Shown: one piece after another, positions 45,192-53,992 of the stretch | Layout: the number at the start of each line of letters is the position of its first letter | Position numbering within the stretch: position 1 is the stretch's first letter | From: Nitrospira sp. CR1.2 | GTDB lineage: Bacteria > Nitrospirota > Nitrospiria > Nitrospirales > Nitrospiraceae | Direction: 5' to 3' | Assembly (NCBI GenBank): GCA_014055495.1 | Contig: WIAG01000004.1 | Coordinates: forward strand, 55,072-119,071 | DNA length: 64,000 nt | The notes under the pieces: model-generated | What the model was told of the DNA's origin: nothing | What the model saw: only the letters and a program-made list of their open reading frames with translations | Databases searched by the model: none | Made by a program: the position numbers and the translations under genes

Positions 45192-48100
45192 CTACTGCCA
45201 GTTGGCGGCAAGAATCTGTTGCACGTCCTGTGGCCGTTGGGCAATGGCCTGATCCCAACTCAGCCCGGTCTGCTGCGTGAATCCCGCCATAGCCTGGATG
45301 AGTTGATTGATCTGAGTATTCAGCAATTGTTGACCATTGCCGGCCTGGACCGTTTCAATTTGGTTGGCTGCTCCGCCATACCAGTTGGCGATCGTCACCT
45401 GATCGGTCGAGCCATATACTCCAATGCGCAAGTCATTGGCACTCTGACTCAACATGAGATCCAGGGGATTGATCCCGGCCGAAAAGTTCAATCGATCACC
45501 GGTGCCACTGGCATCTGTGACGAGATCCTGGCCATCTCCCCGGGCGAACTGAAAAATATCGTTGCCGGCGCCACCATTCAATGCATCATTTCCTTGCCCG
45601 CCTGAGATGGTGTCGTTACCGTCTCCACCCGTCAGGACATTATTGCCGCCGTTTCCCGTGATCATGTTTGCCAATGTATTGCCTGTCCCGTTTATTGCCG
45701 CAGATCCGGTCAGGACAAGATGTTCGACGTTGCTCCCAAGGATCCAGGTCACCGAGCTTTGCACCGTATCGATGCCGGCATTCACAGCCTCGACCATCGT
45801 ATCACCAGCGCCAACGACATACGTATCGTTTCCCGCGCCACCGGTCAACCGATTGCGGGCGCTGTTGCCTACGAGAACGTTGTCCAGTCCATTTCCTGTC
45901 CCGTTAATCGCGGCGGTACCGCTCAGCGTAAGGTGTTCCACATTGGCACTCAGCGTATACGTCACAGCACTTTGAACCGTATCTACGCCCTCACCGGCTA
46001 ACTCGGTGACTTTGTCGCCGACATTGTCGACGAGGTACAGATCGTCCCCCTGCCCTCCAATAAGCGTATCTGCCCCAGTCCCGCCGTTGAGAATGTTGGT
46101 GGCGCTGTTACCGGTCAGGGTATTAGCCAGAGTATTGCCAGTCCCGTTGACGGCCGCCATGCCCGTCAGCATGAGATGCTCCAGATTGGTTCCCAGTGTC
46201 CAACTGGTATCGGACTTGACCGTGTCCGATCCGGCACTCGCCGCTTCGACAACCGTATCGCCAACGCCAACGACATACGTGTCGTTCCCTGCCCCACCGG
46301 TCAGGACATTCGCTCCAGCGTTTCCAATCAGAATATTGTTGAGCGAGTTTCCGCTACCATTGATGGCAAGCCCTCCGGTGAGGGTCAGATTTTCAAGATT
46401 TGCCCCCAGCGTGTAGGTCAGGCTGCTCTGCACAGTGTCTGTCCCTTGTCCGGTGTGCTCCGTCACCACGTCACCACTACTGTCGACCACATAGAAATCA
46501 TTTCCGGTTCCACCGGTCATGCCATCCGCACCCGTCCCTCCGTCCAGCGTATCGTTTCCGGCGCCGCCGGAGAGCGTATCATCTCCCCCCAACCCGAACA
46601 GCGTATCGTTCGTCACGTTTCCGTACAGATACTCCGTCTCCTCAGAACCTATCAGGTTCACACCTTCCGTGCGAGCACGCATCGCGTTGTAATCCCAGGT
46701 AGTCCCATCGCTGAACTGGATTCGATCAACGCGCCACGCATCAGACAAGAAGAACCCGCCAAGACCTACTTGATCTCCCGTACTATTGATCGTCAGGATC
46801 GCATCAGGTCCAAAGTCAGCCGTTGCTCGCAATGTGACATCGCCAGCAGCGATTCCATCGAGAAGCTGGAGTGTGTCCACATCCTCTGCATCGCCCTGTT
46901 CGTCGATGGAATCTTGTCCATATCCGCGTCCGAAGAGATACAGATCGTTTCCCGACCAGCCCTCCAAAAAGTCATTTCCGGTGCCTCCGTCAAGCACATC
47001 ATTTCCGGCGCTGGCCCTGATCTGATCATTGCCCCCCATTCCTCGAATGATATCGTCTCCAGTTGAACCATAGAGCGACTCGTCGGTCTCAACGCCGAGG
47101 AAGATTCGCACTTGGGCGTCGATGTCTCCAGATGTCCAGACCGTCCCATCCGCAAAAAGGAAACGATCGATCATGTTCGCAGGAGACTCGTAGTAGGACT
47201 GCACGCGCAACTCGTCGGCAGTGCCGGTGATCTTCACGACGAGATCATGCCCCTGTCGCTCAAGACTCAGATCGGAGGGGGCCACGCCTTCGAGGAATTC
47301 CACTTGATCGAGTCCCGAGTGGTCATACACCTGTAGTCCCATCCGGACCACGTCCTGCCCGTACCCAGGGCCGAACACGAACGTATTGTCGCCGGTCCCG
47401 ATCAAGATATCATGGCCTGCTTGTCCGTCCAGCCTGTGAGAACCGGATAGCTCATTGTCTAACGTATTCCCAACTAGATGAACTTGCATCGTCGGACCGA
47501 GGTACACATCATCGTCGATCCTCACATTCTCAACGTTGTCAGGGGCCTGAAACGTAAGCGACTCTGTCGGAGTGAGGTAGATCGTGTCCCGACCCGCATT
47601 TACTTCCTCAGTGACGACTTGGCCCATCGAACGAAGGTGATATTCATCATCCCCCGCACCACCGAACAGTTGATCGCCGAGACCTGTTGAACCCAGGAGG
47701 TCATTCCCCTCACCGCCATGCAGTATGTTGCCTCCTGTGCCTCCATACAGCCGATCGTTTCCAGCGCCACCATCTAATACATCATCACCTTCCTCGCCTT
47801 CCAACACATCATCGCCCAGCCCGCCGAGCAGGACATCAGCTCCGTCACGCCCATACAACCAGTCTCCCACTGGGCTCCCCTGAATGTGGTCGGAGTAGCT
47901 GGTTCCATGCAGCGAGCCTCCATAGGCTGGGGCGGATAACTGAAATCCACGAGCGAGCAGCTCACCATCCGTCAACACCGTCCCATCCTCAAATTCGAAC
48001 CGACGAATGGTGTGAACATCCGCAGAAGCGTTCAAGCCAAACCCCATGATTTGAATCGAATCCCCGCCGGCACCCACGCGCAGGACCAGAGAATCGTCTG

Positions 48101-51100
48101 GGGCCACATCCAGCCTCAGCGATTCGGCGGTGATGCCGGCACCAAACACCAGGCGATTGCTTTGCACCCCATCATCCTGAATCGTATCGGCACCATCACC
48201 CAGATTAAATCGGTAGGTATCGAGTCCGCTGCCCCCGACCAGATGATCATCTCCGACCCCGCCCTGAAGGTCATCGTCTCCACCGCCGCCTTCCAGCACA
48301 TCATTCCCCTCTCCACCGTCCAGAACATCCGCGCCTACCTGGCCAGGAAAGAATGGGGAATCCCCATAAAGGAGATCATCGCCGGCTTCACCGTACAGTT
48401 TGTCATCTCCAAGGTCTCCAATAAGTTGATCAGCGCCGTCACCACCAAATACCTGGTCCTGTCCGGCACCGCCCCAGAGCTGGTCGTCCCCATCCTCGCC
48501 AGCCAACGTATCGTTTCCACCAACGAGACTCGGAACTGTAGGATTGTTCCCGTCGCCGTAAAGAAAATCGTTCCCTGCGCCCCCGGCCAGGAAGTCATCT
48601 CCCTCCCGACCCTGCACATCATCTACCCCATCGCCGCCATCGAGCTGATCATTGCCGAGTCCGCCGTTTAACACATCATCGCCGGCTTCGCCGGACAGCA
48701 CATCATCCCCATCTTGACCAAAAAGTGCGTCGGTTCCCTCCCCGCCGAACAACACATCGCTCCCAATGTCACCCTCCAGCTCATCATCTCCTTCATCACC
48801 AAAAAGTATATCGTCGCCCTCCTGCCCGGTCATTCGGTCATGCCCTAGGCCGCCCCACAGAGAATCGTCCCCGGAGCCTCCCTGCAATTCATCGTTGTCG
48901 GCGCCTCCGTCAAGCACATCATTCCCGCCAAACCCTGCAAGCCGATCTATGCCAGTGCCGCCGTAGAGAATGTCGTCGCCACCGCCCCCCTGTAACTCAT
49001 CAGCTCCGGCGCCACCGTCAAGAATATCGGCGGCCCCTGGATCGCCAGAAAAATCGCCAATCAAGAGGTCATCCCCATCACCTCCGGATAGCATGTCGGC
49101 TCCAGCGCCTCCGAACAACCAATCGTTTCCCTCGCCCCCGTCAAGCCAATCATCGCCTGCAATCGTCTGGGTGAAATCTGACTCACCGTACAGCCGATCG
49201 TCACCGGGTCCGCCGAGGAGGATGTCATTCCCGCCATCGCCGACAAGCAAGTCGTGGCCGGCCCCGCCATCCAGGTAGTCGTCGCCACCGGACAACGAAA
49301 CGACCCCTGCTTGTGCCACTCGATTCCATGTAGAATTGTCGTACACCAGCCCAATCCAACCCGTGGGACGATTTTCTCCCCGAAGCACATCATCCCCGTC
49401 TGAGCCCAACAGCACATCCGCCCCCATCTCGCCCATCAACGTGTCGTTACCTGCCCCACCGTCGGCATAGTGCGCCCCACTTCCAATCATCGGTCCCGCG
49501 AAGGTCAAATAGTTCGCCGTCCCCACTGCATAGTCATCCTCATCGCCACCAAGAAACATGTCCCCATCGGTTACAAGGGCATAGTCATCACCGTATCCGC
49601 CGATCAAATAGTCATTCCCGTACCCCCCGAAGAACACATCATTACCGGCACCGCCATCCAGCAAATCATCGAACGCACCAAGTATCGGCGCATGGTCGCC
49701 ATGAAGCACATCGTTACCGCCATTGGCGTATACCTCTATCGCGCCCACGCCTCCCGGAAACCATCCCTCGGCATCTGCATCGCCTATATAAGTGTCGGTA
49801 AACGGTCCTGTCGGAACTCCCGTGTCGCGCGGCATCCCTGACATGTCCCGAAGTTGAATCCCCATCTGACCGCTTTGAGAGTTCTCGTTGACGATGAGCA
49901 CGCCGTTGACGACCAAATCAGTTCCTGACACGACATATGTTGTTCGGCCATCCAAGCTTGTATACGTATTCTCTGCATCACCTCCACGGCGAATACCGCC
50001 CTGCAACACACGACCGTCGAATATAATCTGCCCCTGTGCGTCGCTATCTTCGATTCGATCCACGCCATCGCCGGACCAATAGACGTAGGTATCGAATCCA
50101 ATGCCACCTTTCAGGAGGTCGTTACCACCCATGCCCGTGAGCTGATTATTACCGCTGTTCCCGGTGATTCGGTTGTCCAGGTTGTTACCTGTTCCGGAGA
50201 TGTTTCCCATGCCGGTCAGGGTCAGATTTTCCACGTAAACGCCAAGGGAAAAACTGGCCGAAGCAAAAACCTCATCAACTCCGCCATTGTCAAACTCCAC
50301 GACGCTGTCGCCTGAATTATCCACGATGTAGATGTCGTCGCCGACCCCACCACTCATGCGATCGACGCCCGTCCCGCCATCTAGCCTGTCATCGCCTTGC
50401 TGGCCAAGCAGGATGTCGTTTTCAGCTCCACCATACAGTTCATCCTTGCCGTCATTGCCTTCGAGATAATCCTGCCCACCAGCCCCGCGAATTTTGTCTT
50501 CTCCTGCTCCACCATAGATATGGTCGCTTCCGCTCCTCCCTGAATATTCTCGCCCCTCAGCATCTCCGAATATCACGGCCGTTGTCGCTGCTGCGCCACG
50601 ACGATTGTCGAAGAAGCTTGTTTCATCAACGAACGATGTTTGGCTGGAAGGAGTCCCATCGGCCTGGCTGAAGCGAACTTTCTCGGCCAACAATTCAGCT
50701 CGGTCGCTGAGTGCCATCTGAGTCCAGACACCAGTACCAGTATTGGCATCATATAGATCTAGCGAATGATCCTGATTGTGCATGCCCAAGTAGTCGACGC
50801 CTGTTACCACAAATGGATTCAGTTCGCGAAGCGCATAACGGTAGGCGAGGCCATCGGGGGAGAGGCTTCGAGCCTCACCAAAGACGGCGCTGCTCGACAT
50901 CCCGACCAGATCGACAAAGCGATAAATATTGCTACCTAAAACACTATCCCGAAGACTGAGGAGATTAGCATAATACGTCTTTCGTTCCGGATCACCCATC
51001 CCGGATGGGCCTACGGGGGTGGGCGTTCGATTGCCTGTGAACAATACGCGAAGGGCATCAAGGCTCGTCTCTAACCGGCGGGTGGGTATCGATGATGAAG

Positions 51101-51887
51101 CTTCGAGGAATCGTGTCCCTGTGGCAACATTGATTGTCGGGTCAATGGTCGCAGCAAGGTCGTACCACGCAAGGGCGTCAGTGGCGGTTGCTATTTGATG
51201 GTCATGGAACGAGGTATTGAGCCCGGTCTCTTCGATAAAGATGTCGACTGGAGTACCAATTTGTGTTCCGAGTCCAGCAGCGATGGATAACCCGTTCTTG
51301 CTGACGATATTGGTGATGAGGCCTGAGGGAACCGTATGCTCCGCGACGCCCAGCCGCTCCAACACTTCGATCACTGCGCCCCCAATACCCGGCGCATTGT
51401 ATGTATACGTATGTCGGATGTTCGTTGCATGGTCGACCGTAAAGGCCTGAGCAAGAAATCCCCCGAGTGAATGGCCTGTCACGGAGAACAGCTCATTGGG
51501 TTGGAGCGTCCCCCGCTCAATCAGCTGTGCATAGTAGGCCTGGAGCGCTACATACTGAGGATTTAATGTGGCCGACTCTCCGGCCACCAAGAGGCCATCT
51601 GTGATAAGGTCACTGATCTCTTCAGGATTTGTTCCACGAATCGCCAGTATTTTCTCGCCGGTCGCAATGTTCTGAAAAAGCGTTACGGACAACCCTGTCG
51701 TAGGATCGGTGACTGTATCCGCTGCAACCCCATAAGTGGCAATAAAGATGTCTGCGAGGGAATCAGTAAATCCATTTTCTATCAGAGCTTCTTTGTATCG
51801 CTGCGTCGACATCCCCGCAGTGATCTCTGCATATGCAGCCATCGCAAGTTGCGCATTTTGGAAATAAGCGCCAATAGATTCGGGCAT
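45192..51887 (-). CDS. Giant RTX protein with N-terminal class 3 lipase domain
   Basis: A 2231-aa protein. Residues about 1-260 form an alpha/beta-hydrolase of the class 3 lipase type: LAIRGTNPEEISD, then the nucleophile elbow FSVTGHSLGGFLAQAF with Ser140, then YTYNAPGIGG. From about residue 440 on, the protein is built from glycine-rich RTX nonapeptides (GGxGxDxLx) in several blocks, interrupted by beta-domains such as YRFNLGDGADTIQDDG of the haemolysin-associated type. The last 150 residues lack repeats and form the usual type I secretion signal region, ending QQILAANWQ. RTX repeats bind calcium and fold only outside the cell. Downstream position to hlyB/hlyD-like genes marks it as their substrate. 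It could act on lipids of neighbours or on released membranes (inference). Confidence 0.93.
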   Translation of the reverse strand: MPESIGAYFQNAQLAMAAYAEITAGMSTQRYKEALIENGFTDSLADIFIATYGVAADTVTDPTTGLSVTLFQNIATGEKILAIRGTNPEEISDLITDGLLVAGESATLNPQYVALQAYYAQLIERGTLQPNELFSVTGHSLGGFLAQAFTVDHATNIRHTYTYNAPGIGGAVIEVLERLGVAEHTVPSGLITNIVSKNGLSIAAGLGTQIGTPVDIFIEETGLNTSFHDHQIATATDALAWYDLAATIDPTINVATGTRFLEASSSIPTRRLETSLDALRVLFTGNRTPTPVGPSGMGDPERKTYYANLLSLRDSVLGSNIYRFVDLVGMSSSAVFGEARSLSPDGLAYRYALRELNPFVVTGVDYLGMHNQDHSLDLYDANTGTGVWTQMALSDRAELLAEKVRFSQADGTPSSQTSFVDETSFFDNRRGAAATTAVIFGDAEGREYSGRSGSDHIYGGAGEDKIRGAGGQDYLEGNDGKDELYGGAENDILLGQQGDDRLDGGTGVDRMSGGVGDDIYIVDNSGDSVVEFDNGGVDEVFASASFSLGVYVENLTLTGMGNISGTGNNLDNRITGNSGNNQLTGMGGNDLLKGGIGFDTYVYWSGDGVDRIEDSDAQGQIIFDGRVLQGGIRRGGDAENTYTSLDGRTTYVVSGTDLVVNGVLIVNENSQSGQMGIQLRDMSGMPRDTGVPTGPFTDTYIGDADAEGWFPGGVGAIEVYANGGNDVLHGDHAPILGAFDDLLDGGAGNDVFFGGYGNDYLIGGYGDDYALVTDGDMFLGGDEDDYAVGTANYLTFAGPMIGSGAHYADGGAGNDTLMGEMGADVLLGSDGDDVLRGENRPTGWIGLVYDNSTWNRVAQAGVVSLSGGDDYLDGGAGHDLLVGDGGNDILLGGPGDDRLYGESDFTQTIAGDDWLDGGEGNDWLFGGAGADMLSGGDGDDLLIGDFSGDPGAADILDGGAGADELQGGGGDDILYGGTGIDRLAGFGGNDVLDGGADNDELQGGSGDDSLWGGLGHDRMTGQEGDDILFGDEGDDELEGDIGSDVLFGGEGTDALFGQDGDDVLSGEAGDDVLNGGLGNDQLDGGDGVDDVQGREGDDFLAGGAGNDFLYGDGNNPTVPSLVGGNDTLAGEDGDDQLWGGAGQDQVFGGDGADQLIGDLGDDKLYGEAGDDLLYGDSPFFPGQVGADVLDGGEGNDVLEGGGGDDDLQGGVGDDHLVGGSGLDTYRFNLGDGADTIQDDGVQSNRLVFGAGITAESLRLDVAPDDSLVLRVGAGGDSIQIMGFGLNASADVHTIRRFEFEDGTVLTDGELLARGFQLSAPAYGGSLHGTSYSDHIQGSPVGDWLYGRDGADVLLGGLGDDVLEGEEGDDVLDGGAGNDRLYGGTGGNILHGGEGNDLLGSTGLGDQLFGGAGDDEYHLRSMGQVVTEEVNAGRDTIYLTPTESLTFQAPDNVENVRIDDDVYLGPTMQVHLVGNTLDNELSGSHRLDGQAGHDILIGTGDNTFVFGPGYGQDVVRMGLQVYDHSGLDQVEFLEGVAPSDLSLERQGHDLVVKITGTADELRVQSYYESPANMIDRFLFADGTVWTSGDIDAQVRIFLGVETDESLYGSTGDDIIRGMGGNDQIRASAGNDVLDGGTGNDFLEGWSGNDLYLFGRGYGQDSIDEQGDAEDVDTLQLLDGIAAGDVTLRATADFGPDAILTINSTGDQVGLGGFFLSDAWRVDRIQFSDGTTWDYNAMRARTEGVNLIGSEETEYLYGNVTNDTLFGLGGDDTLSGGAGNDTLDGGTGADGMTGGTGNDFYVVDSSGDVVTEHTGQGTDTVQSSLTYTLGANLENLTLTGGLAINGSGNSLNNILIGNAGANVLTGGAGNDTYVVGVGDTVVEAASAGSDTVKSDTSWTLGTNLEHLMLTGMAAVNGTGNTLANTLTGNSATNILNGGTGADTLIGGQGDDLYLVDNVGDKVTELAGEGVDTVQSAVTYTLSANVEHLTLSGTAAINGTGNGLDNVLVGNSARNRLTGGAGNDTYVVGAGDTMVEAVNAGIDTVQSSVTWILGSNVEHLVLTGSAAINGTGNTLANMITGNGGNNVLTGGDGNDTISGGQGNDALNGGAGNDIFQFARGDGQDLVTDASGTGDRLNFSAGINPLDLMLSQSANDLRIGVYGSTDQVTIANWYGGAANQIETVQAGNGQQLLNTQINQLIQAMAGFTQQTGLSWDQAIAQRPQDVQQILAANWQ
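45645..46439 (-). repeat. Internal 152-residue super-repeat in the RTX protein
   Basis: Residues about 1817-2081 consist of alternating units of 71 and 81 residues. Each starts with DTVQS/DTVKS, then YTLGANLENLTLTG-like, INGTGNxLxNxLxGN and GGxGxDTYVV or GGQGDDLYLVD. One 71+81 pair (152 aa, 456 bp) is followed by a second 71 unit and a partial unit. A related single unit occurs near residue 530. The pattern points to recent duplication inside the gene. Confidence 0.8.
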
Positions 51888-51912
51888 CTCAAAGTCCTCT
51901 CAGAAAGAATAT

Positions 51913-52455
51913 TTAACTTTTCCTGAAAATCTCTTGCCAAATAATGTCGTGGACAAGATAGTTAGGATAGGCTGGACACGTTATCGGAGACATTGGTGAG
52001 ATGCGAGAACTAACCCATCCTCCGTAATATAAGTAATCGGTGGCGATTCCCAGCAGCTCACCTGTTTTCTTATCCTGAATGGTGCCCTCTACCTTGACGA
52101 TGTGCGCCCATCGGGAATAGTCCGGAATCCGTTTACTTGACTGCGCATACCTATCCAACAGCTTTCTATCGTCCGGCCTTCCATCCGCCCTAAAATAGGA
52201 CTGGTCCAATTCTATTGTCTTGAATGCTTTGACGCCGGCCTCCGTCTCACAAAGATGTTCAAAATACAACCGACTGGGTACGATGTCCCATGTCGGAAAC
52301 AAGACAAACAATGCCAGAGTGAGCCCCTGCGCTACTTTCGTCGAAAGCGGTGGAAAGACACATATCCTCCCGAGCCACCCGAGCATTCGGATCGCACACC
52401 AAGCAGCCAATCCATACAGAATCGACACGAAGAGCAGTGTGAGTGCTATCATCAA
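51913..52455 (-). CDS. Small membrane protein of unknown function in the RTX locus
   Basis: A 180-aa protein. Two hydrophobic segments lie near the N-terminus (about residues 3-26 and 42-58), then a polar domain with LDQSYFRADGRPDDRKLLDRYA, YSRWAHIVKVEGTIQDKKTGELLG and a C-terminal CPAYPNYLVHDIIWQEIF. I recognise no family. It lies 25 bp upstream of the RTX gene and downstream of the adaptor gene, so it is co-transcribed. A role as accessory, immunity-like or maturation factor for the RTX lipase is possible, on position alone. Confidence 0.75.
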   Translation of the reverse strand: MMIALTLLFVSILYGLAAWCAIRMLGWLGRICVFPPLSTKVAQGLTLALFVLFPTWDIVPSRLYFEHLCETEAGVKAFKTIELDQSYFRADGRPDDRKLLDRYAQSSKRIPDYSRWAHIVKVEGTIQDKKTGELLGIATDYLYYGGWVSSRISPMSPITCPAYPNYLVHDIIWQEIFRKS

Positions 52456-52556
52456 GCGACCCCTTCATCGACGTCACCCAGGGTACTGTGCGAGAGAAGC
52501 ATTGGGCACTTTCTCCATTGCTCACGAGGATGACTCATCCTTGCACGCCTTCGCTC

Positions 52557-53951
52557 TTACCGCTCCCGCAGGCTTTCCTGCGCTGATCTCAACAACGGAC
52601 TCAGGAGATACTCAATCACCCGCCGCTGTCCGGTTTTAATCTCCACCGTCACCGCCATGCCAGGCGAGAGGTGGATCTGCTTGCCTTCCACCTGCATCGT
52701 GGCCCGATCCATACTCACCCGGCTGACATAGACCAGGCCGCCTTTCTCCTTATCTAACGGTACCGCATCGTCCGAGACGGTCAACACCTTTCCAGGAATA
52801 GTCCCGTACAAGGTAAAGGGAAACGTCTCGACCTTCAGTTCAACCACCTGGCCCTCCCGTACAAACCCGATATCCTTGTTTTCAAGCTGAGCCTCTACCT
52901 CGACCGGATGATCCTGGGGGACGACGATCAGCAATGGCTGAGCCGGTGTCACCACACCGCCGATTGTATGCACCGCCAGTTGCTGGACGACGCCGTCGAT
53001 CGGAGACGCCAGTTTCTGCAATGCGGTTTTCTGGCCCGCCTTACGTACCTCTTGGAGCAATGACGCACTTTTCGTTTCCAGGGCTGACAGCTCCGCCTGT
53101 TTCGACTGCTGAAACTCTGAGAGCAGTGCCTGATAGTTTTGCCGCGCTTCGGCCAGTGCGGCCAGATCTTGACGCAATCGATTCTTCTGTCCCGCCCATT
53201 CCTGAGCCTTGTCGATGCGCTGCTGCTCGAATTGCAGATAATCCATCTTCGACACATACTGCTGAGCCAACAGCGCGCGATAGGCTTCCGCGCGCTCGTT
53301 CTCCATGGGGACGGTGGCCTCCAAACGGCGCAGATTGTCCTGCGTCGCTTCAACCGCTGCCCTGCGCTGAGCGATCAACTGTCTCGCCGCGTCCACCCGG
53401 GCAGAAAATTCGGCAAGTTGGTCCCGCAAGAGTTGCTGCTGAAGCACCGAGAATTGCGGATCAGACTCCGCCGGCGGCATGAAGGTACCCTCCATCTTGA
53501 TCAAGGCACGGAGACGGGCGGCCTCGACTAACGCCGCCCGGTATTCATTCGATGCACGATCCCGATCAGCATCGCTTTGCGTCGCGTCCAGCTCAATCAG
53601 GATGTCACCCCGCCGAACGGTTTGTCCGTCCTGCACATGAATGGCGGAAACCACACCGCCCTCAAGGGGCTGAACGATTTTCGAATGACCACTGGGGATG
53701 ATCTTGCCCGGAGCCACCGCAACCATGTCGACCCTGCTCAGTGATGACCAGACCACAGCGGCACTAAACGCCAGCATCACGGTCCAGAGAATGCCTCGGC
53801 CGATCGGAGACGGTGGGGCTTCTTGAATCTCCAACACTGCGGGCAGAAATTCCGCAACGGCCTCAGGCGCCGTCGCCGAACGTTGACCCGTCACGCCACC
53901 CCCAAGACGAGCATTCCAGACGGCCATCTGTCGTTTGAGTATGTTTGTCAT
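52557..53951 (-). CDS. HlyD-family type I secretion adaptor
   Basis: A 464-aa membrane-fusion protein. A cytoplasmic N-terminus is followed by one membrane helix (about residues 52-72), the sequence VAPGKIIPSGHSKIVQPLEGGVVSAIHVQDGQTVRRGD of the first lipoyl half, a long alpha-hairpin coiled coil (about 130-320), the second lipoyl half (LASPIDGVVQQLAVHTIGGVVTPAQ) and a beta-barrel ending in GQRRVIEYLLSPLLRSAQESLRER, the typical HlyD C-terminus. It would link the HlyB-type exporter to a TolC-like outer membrane pore not found here. Start 53951 (ATG) is preferred over a GTG at 53981. Confidence 0.93.
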   Translation of the reverse strand: MTNILKRQMAVWNARLGGGVTGQRSATAPEAVAEFLPAVLEIQEAPPSPIGRGILWTVMLAFSAAVVWSSLSRVDMVAVAPGKIIPSGHSKIVQPLEGGVVSAIHVQDGQTVRRGDILIELDATQSDADRDRASNEYRAALVEAARLRALIKMEGTFMPPAESDPQFSVLQQQLLRDQLAEFSARVDAARQLIAQRRAAVEATQDNLRRLEATVPMENERAEAYRALLAQQYVSKMDYLQFEQQRIDKAQEWAGQKNRLRQDLAALAEARQNYQALLSEFQQSKQAELSALETKSASLLQEVRKAGQKTALQKLASPIDGVVQQLAVHTIGGVVTPAQPLLIVVPQDHPVEVEAQLENKDIGFVREGQVVELKVETFPFTLYGTIPGKVLTVSDDAVPLDKEKGGLVYVSRVSMDRATMQVEGKQIHLSPGMAVTVEIKTGQRRVIEYLLSPLLRSAQESLRER

Positions 53952-53992
53952 GATGATCAATTCCGTCTTGCCGCTCCTCACTATCTCGGCTG

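Noticed and set aside
46176..47066. 296-aa plus-strand open frame and others over 45.2-50.7 kb
   Set aside because: Antisense of the RTX repeats. The regular codon pattern keeps the opposite strand open; composition is not protein-like.
45600..50500. Regularly spaced short DNA repeats resembling a CRISPR array
   Set aside because: The repeats are 27-nt codon repeats of GGxGxDxLx in one long reading frame, with no unique spacers between conserved units.
52524..52540. Near-palindrome GGATGACTCATCC between the HlyD and orphan membrane genes
   Set aside because: Short and isolated; without a second copy it cannot be called an operator or terminator.
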